Origin: Anaerolineales bacterium UBA6055
GTDB taxonomy: Bacteria > Chloroflexota > Anaerolineae > Aggregatilineales > Phototrophicaceae
Reading direction: 5' to 3'
Length of the DNA: 64,000 nucleotides
Assembly: GCA_002428985.1 (NCBI GenBank)
Contig: DIYL01000047.1
Coordinates: forward strand, 124,001 to 188,000
A model generated the notes under the pieces. It made no database searches. It was not told the origin of the DNA and saw only the letters and a program-made list of their open reading frames with translations. The position numbers and the translations under genes were made by a program. Shown here in pieces: positions 35,022 through 44,545 of the stretch; position 1 is the first letter of the stretch, and each line of letters starts with the position of its first letter.

Positions 35022-36959
35022 ATGACAAACCGAATACTATATTCTTGTGTTTTATTGTTATGTGTACTAACAGCCTGTGATACAGCCACAACTGCTGACC
35101 TCCCAACCCGTGCCCAAATGCCAACCGAAGCGAGTGTTGATGGGCAAGCGCAGCAAGTCACGGTTGCACCACCAAGCGAATTAGAGGCTGTCGGACTACT
35201 GGATTATTGGGTGACAGAATCTAGCTTACTCTCACCATCCAAACAACGCGATATCTGGCAGTTTGTTGGGACGCGCGGTGATGTAATTACACTACGGGTC
35301 ATTGGTTACAATATTGAGCCGATAATGACCTTGCAAGATCCCAATAGCACAATCGTAACTGAGGGTTCAGACATTGAAATTGAGTTAGCTCAAGATGGCA
35401 CATATACCGTCGAAGTCACGCTCGGTACATCTGGCGACGGGAGTTATGATATTGGCTTAGGATATGCTGATCGCCCCAACCCAAATAGTTATACCCCGAC
35501 CCCACGCCCGCAACTGGTCGGTGTGCCGACACCAACCCCTGCTTATCAAGACCTCGGCACATTTGTTGGAGGGTTACAAGAAGATATTCCAACGGGGAGC
35601 ATCCTCAGCGAAAATGTAGCGCAACATGTCTATACATTCGAAGGCACTGTTGGCGAAATCATCAATATTAGCATGGAGCGGATTTCAGGGGATGTTGACC
35701 CCTTCCTGACAATTTTCTCGCCGAGTGGTGATGTGCTAGCAATGGATGATAATACCGGAGCAACCCGTAACGCAGAGCTACGCAACATCAAACTCTTAGA
35801 AGAGGGACTCTATAGTGTGCAAGCCATTGGAGCAGATAATACACTTGGTACATATTCACTGATCTTATCGCGTGGTGGTATTCCGTTACCAACCGAAGCA
35901 CCTCTCAACCCAGAAGCAACTGCAACCCGCATTCCGCTAATCCCAACACTTGCGCCAGCTCTCAACGGCAATCGCCTACAAAATAATTCGCCTGTGCTTG
36001 GGCGTTTGGATGCTGGTGATTATGCGCAATTTAGTATTTATGCAGTCGCAGGAGAAATCTTCACGATTGGCACAAAACCAGTCGGTGAGAATGGCTTGCG
36101 CGCACAAATCGAGATGTATAGCCCTGAGGGTGACCTCGTGTTATTTACGAATGCCAGTGAATCTGGAACGGACGGCTCAACATTAATTCCTGCGGTGATT
36201 GCACCTGTGACCGGAGCGTATATTATTCTGCTCAATGGGGAAAATAATACCGGTGGCGATTATGTGCTATCGTATGGCATCGGCTACACGAACGAAATCA
36301 TCGTGCGTGGGTCACCACCCCCGAATACTCGTGCTGAAGGCAACCTACCACGCGGGGGCGTACTCGATGAATGGCATGTCAATCTTAATCAAGGCGATGT
36401 GATCAATATCGCGGTGAGCAATTCCAGTGGCGACTTTGACCCTTATGTCGAAATCCTGACATGGGATGGGCAATTGCTGGCTGGTGATAATGATAGCGGT
36501 GGCGATACAACCGCCCTGATTCAGTCGGTCGAGATCCCGACGACAGATACTTATCGCATCCATATCCGTGACGCGACACCCCAGCAAAATATCGGACAAT
36601 ACACATTAATTTGGCGATATATCAATACTGCGCCATCACCTACACCGATACCACCGTTTAGCACGTTGATGTCACTCGATGATGTGTTGGAAGCCGATAA
36701 TTATCAGTTTTATGTATTTTATGGGCTGGCGGGGCAAAAAGTGCGCATTCGGGTTGAACCAAAACCGGGGGAACAACTGGATCCGGTTGCAGTCTTATTA
36801 GACCCGAGTGGCAACCAAATCGCGCAAGCAGATGATAGCAATGGCACACTGAATCCAATCATTGAGGTAATTCTGGAACAAGACGGACCGTATACCGTGC
36901 GGGTCAATGGGTATCTGAGCGGGGGGATGTTTGACTTGTTTGTGGAGCAGTTGTTTTAG
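35022..36959 (+). CDS. Lipoprotein with PPC-type repeats
   Basis: 645 residues. Lipobox LTAC at about residues 16-19 marks it as a lipoprotein. Four or more related beta-sandwich segments of the bacterial pre-peptidase C-terminal (PPC) type follow: QFVGTRGDVITLRV and YTFEGTVGEIINIS (about 70-285), then QFSIYAVAGEIFTIG and LNQGDVINIAVSN (about 335-520), and a last one with FYGLAGQKVRIRV to the end. Each has D.P.L(E)I....G followed by Y.(L/I). Pro/Thr-rich linkers (PTPRPQ, PTEAPLNPEATATRIPLIPT) separate some of them. No catalytic domain, so it probably binds or adheres at the cell surface. Confidence 0.8.
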   Translation: MTNRILYSCVLLLCVLTACDTATTADLPTRAQMPTEASVDGQAQQVTVAPPSELEAVGLLDYWVTESSLLSPSKQRDIWQFVGTRGDVITLRVIGYNIEPIMTLQDPNSTIVTEGSDIEIELAQDGTYTVEVTLGTSGDGSYDIGLGYADRPNPNSYTPTPRPQLVGVPTPTPAYQDLGTFVGGLQEDIPTGSILSENVAQHVYTFEGTVGEIINISMERISGDVDPFLTIFSPSGDVLAMDDNTGATRNAELRNIKLLEEGLYSVQAIGADNTLGTYSLILSRGGIPLPTEAPLNPEATATRIPLIPTLAPALNGNRLQNNSPVLGRLDAGDYAQFSIYAVAGEIFTIGTKPVGENGLRAQIEMYSPEGDLVLFTNASESGTDGSTLIPAVIAPVTGAYIILLNGENNTGGDYVLSYGIGYTNEIIVRGSPPPNTRAEGNLPRGGVLDEWHVNLNQGDVINIAVSNSSGDFDPYVEILTWDGQLLAGDNDSGGDTTALIQSVEIPTTDTYRIHIRDATPQQNIGQYTLIWRYINTAPSPTPIPPFSTLMSLDDVLEADNYQFYVFYGLAGQKVRIRVEPKPGEQLDPVAVLLDPSGNQIAQADDSNGTLNPIIEVILEQDGPYTVRVNGYLSGGMFDLFVEQLF

Positions 36960-36984
36960 TGAATGCAATAATGGCAGTTAATTT

Positions 36985-38154
36985 ATGAGCAAAAACATCT
37001 CAAAAAAAACAGTGTGCTGGATTAGTAGCGCACGCTATAACGATCCGCTCGAAGCGACAACAGCACGCAAATGGCAAATGATGGCAGACCTTGCCGACTA
37101 TGACATCCGTATCACTGGATTTTCGACATCGTTGCGTCCACGTCATTTTGTCGAGCATGTGCATTTCTATCTGATTCCACAACCGCCAACATCGATTCTA
37201 CGCTACCTGACGATTTTTACACTGTCGCCGTTGTTATTGATGTATCTCGTTCTGCGTTATGATGGGGAAATTTTGGTTGCCCAAAGCCCATTTGAAGGTG
37301 CAATTGGGGCGTGGGTCAAAACACTAGCGCGTCTATTTGGTAAAAAACTATTTTTGATTGTCGAGAATCACAATAATTTTGAGGAAGATGTTTTCTTACA
37401 ACGGAACATCCCACTTCAAGGGGTGTATAAGTCGATTATGCTCGGATTAGCGCGTTATGCCTTCCGCAATGGTGATGCAGTGCGTGTGATCTCATCATCG
37501 ACGATTGAACGGGCGAAACATTATGCGCCGGATTTACCGCAAGTACGCTTCATGACATGGAGCAATACCGATATTTTCCAAGCGACACAGCGCACAATAC
37601 CCGTTGAAGAGGCACACGATATTGTCTATGCAGGGGTGTTGATTCCGCGTAAAGGCGTGCATCATTTACTGACAGCATTTGCGAACCTTAATCATCCAAC
37701 CGCCCAATTACATCTAGTCGGACATCCTGAAAATGCAGTCTATGCTTCGGAATTAGAACAACAAGCTCATAATTTGAACATCAGCGATCGTGTGCATTTT
37801 GTTGGCAATGTATCCCAGCAGGGACTTGCAGATTATTTTGCAAAATCACGCGTAATGGCACTACCGTCGCTGTCGGAAGGATTAGGGCGCGTGGTAGTAG
37901 AAGCGATGTTGCTTGGTATTCCAGTGATTGGTAGTCGCGTTGGTGGGATACCGGATATGGTTGTTGATGGTGATAATGGCTTCCTCGTCGAACCGGATGA
38001 TGTTGCTTCGCTGACCACTGCTCTAGAAAATATCTATAACGCTGATGTTAAAGCAATGGGTGATAATGCCCGTACATTTGCACAAGATTTCTTCTCGCCA
38101 CAGGCATATGTAAACGGATACAAGACATTATTCGAGCTGGCAAATAAACCTTAA
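36985..38154 (+). CDS. Glycosyltransferase family 4 (GT-B fold)
   Basis: 389 residues. A GT-B protein with an N-terminal domain (through about 200, VCWISSARYNDPLEATTARKW) and a C-terminal nucleotide-sugar domain from about 210: VYAGVLIPRKGVHHLLTAF, LHLVGHPE, VHFVGNVSQQGLADYFAKS and the hallmark SEGLGRVVVEAMLLGIPVIGSRVGGIPDMV followed by DGDNGFLVEPDD. Such enzymes add sugars from NDP-sugars to glycans; acceptor unknown. It follows a PPC-repeat lipoprotein by 25 bp and might share its message. Weak ribosome site. Confidence 0.85.
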   Translation: MSKNISKKTVCWISSARYNDPLEATTARKWQMMADLADYDIRITGFSTSLRPRHFVEHVHFYLIPQPPTSILRYLTIFTLSPLLLMYLVLRYDGEILVAQSPFEGAIGAWVKTLARLFGKKLFLIVENHNNFEEDVFLQRNIPLQGVYKSIMLGLARYAFRNGDAVRVISSSTIERAKHYAPDLPQVRFMTWSNTDIFQATQRTIPVEEAHDIVYAGVLIPRKGVHHLLTAFANLNHPTAQLHLVGHPENAVYASELEQQAHNLNISDRVHFVGNVSQQGLADYFAKSRVMALPSLSEGLGRVVVEAMLLGIPVIGSRVGGIPDMVVDGDNGFLVEPDDVASLTTALENIYNADVKAMGDNARTFAQDFFSPQAYVNGYKTLFELANKP

Positions 38155-38262
38155 AAGCACGGGTAGATGATTACGGATTTAAGATCGCATGAATAGCTAA
38201 CCGTTCCCGCTGACTATCTGTTATGATAGGGGGCAATCTAACGGTCGCTCAGAGAAATCTTC

Positions 38263-39966
38263 ATGTTCAATCCGCAAAATAACCAACCCAAACCCATTAG
38301 CTTATTATGGCGCAATGCCGAAGATAGCCAGCATCAGCCTAGCATCCCGCAAAATGATGACCTGCGTATTAAAGTCATCGCCAATACCCTCACGTTGCAT
38401 ACCAATTACACGCAATTTATCCGCAAAACGCTACTGACATTACTGACCGATACCGAAACACTGACATATCGTCATCAGGTTCTAGAAGATTGTCTGAATC
38501 ATGAGGACTTCACGACCGACCTTCAACAACTTCTGCCAATGATACGCGGGTTGCATGAATACGTGAGTGATATTCGTGTGCGGAAAAATGAAATCTCGAT
38601 TGTCTTATCGCGCCTGACAGAGCTCGAAAATTACGTTGACTGTGTACAAGCGCTACATCGCATCTTAAAAATACATGGATCGAAGTTGCAGGCGGACGGT
38701 TGGAAAGAACTCCATCAACAAGTTGATGAGCTCATCAAGACCCCCTTATTTCAACAAATGGCAGAGGAACTACCCAACCTACGCGCTAACGTACGCGAAA
38801 TTGTGAGTGTAACGATTGGTGTCAATTTATCGCCTGACCTCAAACCGATTGGGGCGACGTTACTCTCGCTCAATAAAGTACGCTTTAAAGGACCGCGTTT
38901 TTTCCGCAAATTGTGGGGGAACGATACAGACGATGACCGTGGTATTACCCCCTTACGGGAATCGCCTCAAGCCTATCAATTCCGCGAAGACAGCATTTTA
39001 GCAGATCGCCGTGAAACATTAGACCGACTGGCTGCTAACGCCCTGTTTAATGACCTTGGACGTATCCTCGATGATGTCATTCGTCCGATTGGGCGAGCAC
39101 TCCAAAAGTATACACGGGTCAATAGTGCCTTCTTGCGAGCAATTGAACCCGAAATTGCATTTTATGTTGGTGGAGTGGAGCTAATCAAGCGGATGCGAGC
39201 ACACGGATTATCAATGACCCCTCCGCAAATCGTACCACAATCCGAACGCAGATTATCGGCACAAGGACTCTATAACCTCGACCTTGCGTTACGCCTCTCG
39301 CGTGAACATCGGGACGAAGAACTGACGGAGTATATCGTCGGTAATCATGTTGTCTTTGATGGCAGTGGACGCATCCAAATTTTGACAGGCCCCAATCGTG
39401 GTGGGAAAACAACCTATACACAGTCGATTGGTTTACTTCATGTTCTCGCGCAATCGGGTTTATATGTCCCCGCAGACTCGGTTGAGATTAGTCCTGTCGA
39501 TGCGATTTATCTGCATTTCCCAGTCGAAGAAAATCCAGCCATGGAAAGCGGTAGATTGGGTGAAGAAGCCAAACGGTTACGCGATATATTCAGTCATGCC
39601 ACTGCTCATAGTCTTGTGTTACTGAATGAATCACTTGCTAGCACCAGTGCGACCGAGAGTTACTATCTCGCACGAGACATTGTCAGTACCTTACGCATCC
39701 TTGGGGCGCGGGCGATATTTGTCACCCATTTGCATGAACTTGCCGAAGATTGTGATGAGATCAATGCAGAAATTAACGGCGAGAGTCTTATTCAGAGTGT
39801 GGTATCGATTGTCGATGACAGCGACGATACAGTGAAACGTACGTATAAAGTTATACCCGCACCACCGCGCGGGCGTAGTTATGCGCGTGAAATCGCCCAA
39901 CAATATGGCATTAGCTTCGAACAATTGCAATCACTTTTAAATGATCGTGATATGCTAGACGAATAA
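38263..39966 (+). CDS. MutS-family ATPase
   Basis: 567 residues, with only the core and ATPase of MutS proteins: an all-helical part (about 60-350) and the C-terminal ABC-type ATPase. Walker A is TGPNRGGKTT (about 374-384), the ABC signature region EENPAMESGRLGEEAKRL, and Walker B LVLLNESLASTSATE, where Asn replaces the usual Asp but the catalytic Glu is kept. There is no N-terminal mismatch-recognition domain and no C-terminal Smr nuclease, so it is neither MutS1 nor MutS2. It belongs to the short MutS-like branch with unclear function, perhaps recognising unusual DNA. It stands 30 bp before the MFS gene. Confidence 0.85.
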   Translation: MFNPQNNQPKPISLLWRNAEDSQHQPSIPQNDDLRIKVIANTLTLHTNYTQFIRKTLLTLLTDTETLTYRHQVLEDCLNHEDFTTDLQQLLPMIRGLHEYVSDIRVRKNEISIVLSRLTELENYVDCVQALHRILKIHGSKLQADGWKELHQQVDELIKTPLFQQMAEELPNLRANVREIVSVTIGVNLSPDLKPIGATLLSLNKVRFKGPRFFRKLWGNDTDDDRGITPLRESPQAYQFREDSILADRRETLDRLAANALFNDLGRILDDVIRPIGRALQKYTRVNSAFLRAIEPEIAFYVGGVELIKRMRAHGLSMTPPQIVPQSERRLSAQGLYNLDLALRLSREHRDEELTEYIVGNHVVFDGSGRIQILTGPNRGGKTTYTQSIGLLHVLAQSGLYVPADSVEISPVDAIYLHFPVEENPAMESGRLGEEAKRLRDIFSHATAHSLVLLNESLASTSATESYYLARDIVSTLRILGARAIFVTHLHELAEDCDEINAEINGESLIQSVVSIVDDSDDTVKRTYKVIPAPPRGRSYAREIAQQYGISFEQLQSLLNDRDMLDE

Positions 39967-40023
39967 GTTACAAACAACCTGCAATACCGAATAACCATTT
40001 AGATGAATCGAGAGAAATTTCTT

Positions 40024-41205
40024 ATGTCGCGTTCTTTAACATTCGCCATCTATGCAATGGCGTTCGGCAATTTTGCAGCAGGTATGAGTGTCCTTGTAAT
40101 TGCCGGCGTTTTACCCGAACTCGCAACGGACATCAATGTGAGTGTCGGTCAAGCAGGGCAATTGATTTCGGTCTACTCATTTTCGTATGCAATTAGTGCG
40201 CCGATTTTGATGTCAATCACAACCCGTTACCAACGGCGCATTATGCTTATGTTGGCGATGCTGATGATATTTGTGGGCAATGGTGTTGCTGCACTCAGTT
40301 CAGATTATACGATTTTGTTCATTGTGCGCATTGTCACAGCATTAGGGGCGGCAGGATACGTTCCGTTAGCAGCCGCTTCGGCAATTTCACTGGTTCCAGA
40401 AGATCAACGGGGGCGTGTCTCAGCAGTTGTATTTACAGGCTTCACACTGGCTAGTGCGCTAGGATTACCTATTGGTACGTATATTGGGCTCAATTTTGGC
40501 TGGCGTTGGTCGTTAGGCTCAGTCTCGATTATGGCGGCGATTGCAAGCTTTCTGATGTGGCGATTTCTACCACATGATATTGATACACCTGCGGTTAATC
40601 TCGCTGTCTTTAGAAAAGTCTTTGCCAACACACTATTGATTGTGGTGCTGTCAGTCACGGTGCTGCAATTTGCCGGACAAATGGCAATTTTCGCTTATAT
40701 TTCGCCGTGGTTACAAGCCTTCACTAGCTTGGATGCAGGCGGGATTACGTTGATGTTATTGGTCTCCGGTATCGGTGGTGTCTTGGGCAATTATGCCGGT
40801 GGGTCGATGGCAGACCGTTTTGGACCACGGCGTACCCAATTAATCCAGTTGATTATTCTCGCAGTGAGTCTCGGATTGCTTCCGTTGATGGGAGTGAGTT
40901 TATGGATTGGTGGCGCGTTGATCTTTATCTGGGGCTTTGTTGGGCAAGGATTCATCGCCCCACAATTGGTGCGTCTGGTTGGGATTGCTCCTGCCTTATC
41001 CAGTGCATCTCTTAGTCTCAACTCATCATTTATCAACATCGGCTTGACACTTGGGGGTGTCGCTGGTGGTGTTTTCCTCGAACAAGTTGGGGTCGAGTCG
41101 CTGTCATGGCTTGGTGTTATCGGGACGGTCTTATCGCTATTCGTGTTCGCATTATCATGGGTGATGGAAAACTCGAATGACAAAGCCAAAGTTTCCGTTA
41201 CATAG
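40024..41205 (+). CDS. MFS drug/metabolite efflux transporter (DHA1-like)
   Basis: 393 residues from the ATG at 40024, chosen because GAGAG lies before it; an in-frame ATG at 40003 has no such site. Twelve transmembrane helices of the major facilitator fold with the loop 2-3 region SISTRYQRRIMLML-like motif (TTRYQRRIMLML), EDQRGRVSAVVFTGF and GLPIGTYIGLNFGWRWSLG, close to the AraJ/PbuE type of proton-driven exporters. The substrate cannot be read. It follows the MutS-like gene in the same direction; no regulator adjoins it. Confidence 0.85.
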   Translation: MSRSLTFAIYAMAFGNFAAGMSVLVIAGVLPELATDINVSVGQAGQLISVYSFSYAISAPILMSITTRYQRRIMLMLAMLMIFVGNGVAALSSDYTILFIVRIVTALGAAGYVPLAAASAISLVPEDQRGRVSAVVFTGFTLASALGLPIGTYIGLNFGWRWSLGSVSIMAAIASFLMWRFLPHDIDTPAVNLAVFRKVFANTLLIVVLSVTVLQFAGQMAIFAYISPWLQAFTSLDAGGITLMLLVSGIGGVLGNYAGGSMADRFGPRRTQLIQLIILAVSLGLLPLMGVSLWIGGALIFIWGFVGQGFIAPQLVRLVGIAPALSSASLSLNSSFINIGLTLGGVAGGVFLEQVGVESLSWLGVIGTVLSLFVFALSWVMENSNDKAKVSVT

Positions 41206-41230
41206 AGATAATATACGAATGCCAAATTAC

Positions 41231-41869
41231 TCAGGCTAAATATTGACGCACTTTATCATCAACGACTTCCATCGCAATAATGTCATTAAACGCTGGTGCG
41301 ACATAAGAGGCATATACAAAATTCTTCTGGCACAGTTTGTATAATTCACCATCTACCTCAATGTGATGGTCATCAATTGTCAGATAATAAAAATACTTGT
41401 CATCACGGTACGATGGTCGATTGCTAAACTCTACCACATCACGGTTAGCATACCCGATGTAACGATAAACATGTTGTTGATCTTTGCTAGGTGAGAGCAT
41501 AATTTTACGTAGCATCATCGCGAATAAGATCAACATCACACCACCACCAAAAATCAAACTCCAATCGACCACTGTCAACTGTGATAGGTCTGCAAAGATA
41601 CCTTGTGTGTCGATGATTTCTCGTGCCCATGGTGTGATGAGAATTACACCAACCCCTACAGTTACAATTAAAAATCCGACTAGCAGTGCAGCTAATGATT
41701 GGATGAGTCGATTGCGTAGTTTTTTGACTTGGCGAGCACTTAAACGACCTTGGCGATTATAAAACAAGTCATTCGGTGTGAATTGCAAATGACGCGCTAA
41801 ACGTTTTGTATATTGGTGGGCATAAACACGGTTTTGCGATGATTGCTTCCTAGATGTCTTTTCCTGCAT
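41231..41869 (-). CDS. Two-helix membrane protein, unknown function
   Basis: 212 residues. An N-terminal basic stretch with FTPNDLFYNRQGRLSARQVKKLRNRL is followed by two transmembrane helices (about 65-92, SLAALLVGFLIVTVGVGVILI, and about 108-128, DWSLIFGGGVMLILFAMML). A C-terminal domain of about 75 residues has beta strands (KYFYYLTIDDHHIEVDGELYKL). No family recognised. The FTPNDLFYNRQGRLS segment and the fold resemble other conserved membrane proteins of this phylum, by impression only. Convergent with the MFS gene. Confidence 0.65.
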   Translation of the reverse strand: MQEKTSRKQSSQNRVYAHQYTKRLARHLQFTPNDLFYNRQGRLSARQVKKLRNRLIQSLAALLVGFLIVTVGVGVILITPWAREIIDTQGIFADLSQLTVVDWSLIFGGGVMLILFAMMLRKIMLSPSKDQQHVYRYIGYANRDVVEFSNRPSYRDDKYFYYLTIDDHHIEVDGELYKLCQKNFVYASYVAPAFNDIIAMEVVDDKVRQYLA

Positions 41870-42074
41870 CTGTCACTGCGTTAGTTATTTAGCGATCAGG
41901 TATTAATTATAGTATATGTGATTTAATAAATAGCGATAGACAAATTAAACTTTGCAAGTCTTCAATTTGTAATAAAATCTGACTATTGTATGATAAATAC
42001 TGTATGATCGGTTGTAGTGTAACCGTTATACTGACATTGTTAATTTTTAAAGTGTAATTGATGGAACAAGGTTT

Positions 42075-43148
42075 ATGGCAGACAAACGCAATGTAGACGA
42101 CCTGTCGATTGAAGAATTAGAGCGTGTGCTGGCTATTAAAAAACGTGAGGCACGTCAGGATCAGTTACGGCGTATGCGTCGTACTGGGCGCGTGATCGAA
42201 CCCGAACAATCGCCACCTCAACCAATTGATAAAGGACTACCATACCAGCAAGCGACAGCGACTGAAAATCAACTCCCGTCAGAGACGGTTAGTATTCCGG
42301 CGGAATCTGTTGAAAAACGTAAGGGCAAACCCGAATTTGAGGATGACATAGGGGATGTGCGGGCTCGTAAGAGCAAAGCAAAAGCCAATCAAAATAAAGG
42401 CAACTCGGCATCACGTAAGGTTCTTGACATCACGCTGGTGTTTATCGAGATTGCCGCCGTACTTGGGCTGATCTTCATCGGATTTGAGATGCTTAATGGG
42501 ATTGGCATCCTCCAGCAAGAAACAGCCGAAGCTCAGCGGGTGGCGGAGGAACAATTACGCCAATCTATCCCGACATTAGAGCCAACCCCACAATTGCAAC
42601 TGACCAATGTTGTTCTCCCAAGTGGTCATACCCCACCAAATCAAGTTGGTGGCGGACAATTCAACTTTGACGAAATTCCAGCGCAGATGCGATCTTTGGT
42701 CGCCAATCAAGTCTTCTTACCCCCTGATATTCAACGCCCACCCCCAACCGATGAAACCCCACTCGTTTTGAGGATTCCGAAGATTAATGTCGATCACAGT
42801 ATTGTGCAGGGTGTTGATTGGGAAGCGTTAAAACTCGGTATCGGACAAGTGCAGAATGGCACATCTCCATCTACGCCGAATGGTAATGTTGTGCTTGCCG
42901 CACATAATGACATCTACGGTGAGTTATTCCGTTATCTCGACCAGCTAGAACCCGGCGATAAATTCCAAATTCAAACCAAAGAGAATTTATACACCTATAC
43001 CATCACTGGCTGGGATATATATCAACCGACAGATGTCCATGTGATGGAACCCCGTGGTAGAGCCGGTGCGACATTAATTTCGTGTTATCCGTATCAAGTG
43101 AGTACCGAGCGAATTGTGGTATTTGCTGATTTAGATGAAGTGGCTTAA
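42075..43148 (+). CDS. Membrane-bound sortase with long cytoplasmic N-terminus
   Basis: 357 residues. An unusually long charged N-terminal part (about 110 residues: VDDLSIEELERVLAIKKREA...) precedes a transmembrane helix (about 122-142), then a Thr/Pro-bearing linker and the sortase barrel from about 230. Catalytic residues are His277 (AAHND), Cys337 (ISCYPY) and Arg346 (STERIVV). The barrel is of class D/E type (KINVDHSIVQGVDWEALKLGIG, then GNVVLAAHNDI). Sortases link proteins to cell-envelope amines; no LPXTG-like substrate is visible in the window. A second sortase lies at 59352. Confidence 0.88.
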   Translation: MADKRNVDDLSIEELERVLAIKKREARQDQLRRMRRTGRVIEPEQSPPQPIDKGLPYQQATATENQLPSETVSIPAESVEKRKGKPEFEDDIGDVRARKSKAKANQNKGNSASRKVLDITLVFIEIAAVLGLIFIGFEMLNGIGILQQETAEAQRVAEEQLRQSIPTLEPTPQLQLTNVVLPSGHTPPNQVGGGQFNFDEIPAQMRSLVANQVFLPPDIQRPPPTDETPLVLRIPKINVDHSIVQGVDWEALKLGIGQVQNGTSPSTPNGNVVLAAHNDIYGELFRYLDQLEPGDKFQIQTKENLYTYTITGWDIYQPTDVHVMEPRGRAGATLISCYPYQVSTERIVVFADLDEVA

Positions 43149-43161
43149 ATAAGTATATATA

Positions 43162-43186
43162 AAGGGATGAGGTGCGCTCATCCCTT
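43162..43186. terminator. Bidirectional terminator between sortase and 44 kb gene
   Basis: AAGGGATGAG-GTGCG-CTCATCCCTT forms a 10-bp perfect stem. On the minus strand it is followed by TTTATATAT. It separates the two convergent genes. Confidence 0.65.
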
Positions 43187-43196
43187 AGTAGATTAT

Positions 43197-44357
43197 CTAA
43201 CTTTCACGAATCGTGACGTAACTACCGAATTGTTGGGGGTCTAACCCAACTTTTTCTACTTCGATATAAAACCGATCTAATGCGTCACTGTAACGATTCA
43301 GATGTGACTCTGCACCATAAAAGTCTAATCCCGTAATTGCCTCAAGGGCACGTTGCATCGCATCGATCATTTCAACAAATTGATTACGGACTTCCCATAA
43401 GCAGGGTGGCACATTGGGATCGTCTTTCACGCGATAGTATTGTTGCGCTAAATCTCGAATGAGCGAATAAAGTTGGTCTATCGTCGTTACTTCAGGATCA
43501 ACCAACATAATTACCACAAACTGATTATCGACATACATTGTACGGGTCACATATTCAAATGCTGGACATTCAGGGTCTACAACTTGTCGAACTGCTGCGC
43601 CGTCAACCCGCCGGAATTGTGCACCCATTTCGAGTAATTCTGTCCCCGATTCTTTCATCAATCGCAAGGTCTTACCAAATGAGCCAAATGCTTGTAGTGG
43701 ATTATTGATGTCAAGGTATTGTGTTGCTGCAATTTGTGTCTCGTAGGCTTCGACCATCTTGTCGCGAATACTCACGACACAATCGGGTGGTGTCGAGTTT
43801 TCAATGCGTGCTAAACGCCCTTCTAATTCAGCAACTTGTCTTGAACGTAAATCCGGATCGACAACTAGGAAATTATTCTGATTAAAATAAATCATCTCCC
43901 ATAGGTTATAGCGATAAATTTCATCGAAACTACCATCAATTTCGTTAACCCATGCCTGTGCACCACATCCGGTTTCATCTGTTGTGATCGGTGGTTCAAT
44001 AAATGATGATTGGGTCAACATAAATGCCCCGCCAATCAACAGGGCGCCAATCCCAAAGAGCACAACAACGATAACAACCATAGACGCCATCGACGTACCA
44101 AGTGGTTGATTCTCGTTTTCCTCCTCATCGGCATAAAAATCATCAATTTTCGTTTTTTGTTTGCGCGTTTCATTAGCTGGTTGTGGTCGTCGCTTACGTG
44201 GTTGTTGTCTGGTCGTCGGTGGCGAAATCTGATCCAGTTTTTTTAACCACTTATCAGCTGTTGGATGATTCATACCCATTAACGCGGAACGTGCTTCATC
44301 ATACATCCCCGCATTAATCATCTTCCGAATCACACGGAACTGTTTTTCTTCTGCCAT
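43197..44357 (-). CDS. Single-pass membrane protein with N-terminal helical module
   Basis: 386 residues from the ATG at 44357, which follows GAAGGAAG; an in-frame ATG at 44396 has no good site. The N-terminal helical part (FRVIRKMINAGMYDEARSALMGMNHPTADKWLKKLDQI) looks like a conserved Chloroflexota module. A basic linker (QPRKRRPQP) precedes one transmembrane helix (about 98-120, VIVVVLFGIGALLIGGAFML) and an outer all-helical domain of about 250 residues with paired helices (YRYNLWEMIYFNQNNFLVVD). No enzyme motif. Probably a structural or assembly factor; function unknown. Confidence 0.65.
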   Translation of the reverse strand: MAEEKQFRVIRKMINAGMYDEARSALMGMNHPTADKWLKKLDQISPPTTRQQPRKRRPQPANETRKQKTKIDDFYADEEENENQPLGTSMASMVVIVVVLFGIGALLIGGAFMLTQSSFIEPPITTDETGCGAQAWVNEIDGSFDEIYRYNLWEMIYFNQNNFLVVDPDLRSRQVAELEGRLARIENSTPPDCVVSIRDKMVEAYETQIAATQYLDINNPLQAFGSFGKTLRLMKESGTELLEMGAQFRRVDGAAVRQVVDPECPAFEYVTRTMYVDNQFVVIMLVDPEVTTIDQLYSLIRDLAQQYYRVKDDPNVPPCLWEVRNQFVEMIDAMQRALEAITGLDFYGAESHLNRYSDALDRFYIEVEKVGLDPQQFGSYVTIRES

Positions 44358-44545
44358 GTAGGTCTTCCTTCTATCCCTTTCCCCCAACTTTATCAATTAT
44401 ATAGTAACAGATAATATCTATAGGACGCAATAGGTCGGATGCTGTAAATGTCATCGCACCTTTAAAATAGTGACAATCGTCGTATCATCTGTTAAAACCC
44501 TTTATGACACATATTGTAAATAAAAGTAGCCTGCCTTATTTGATA

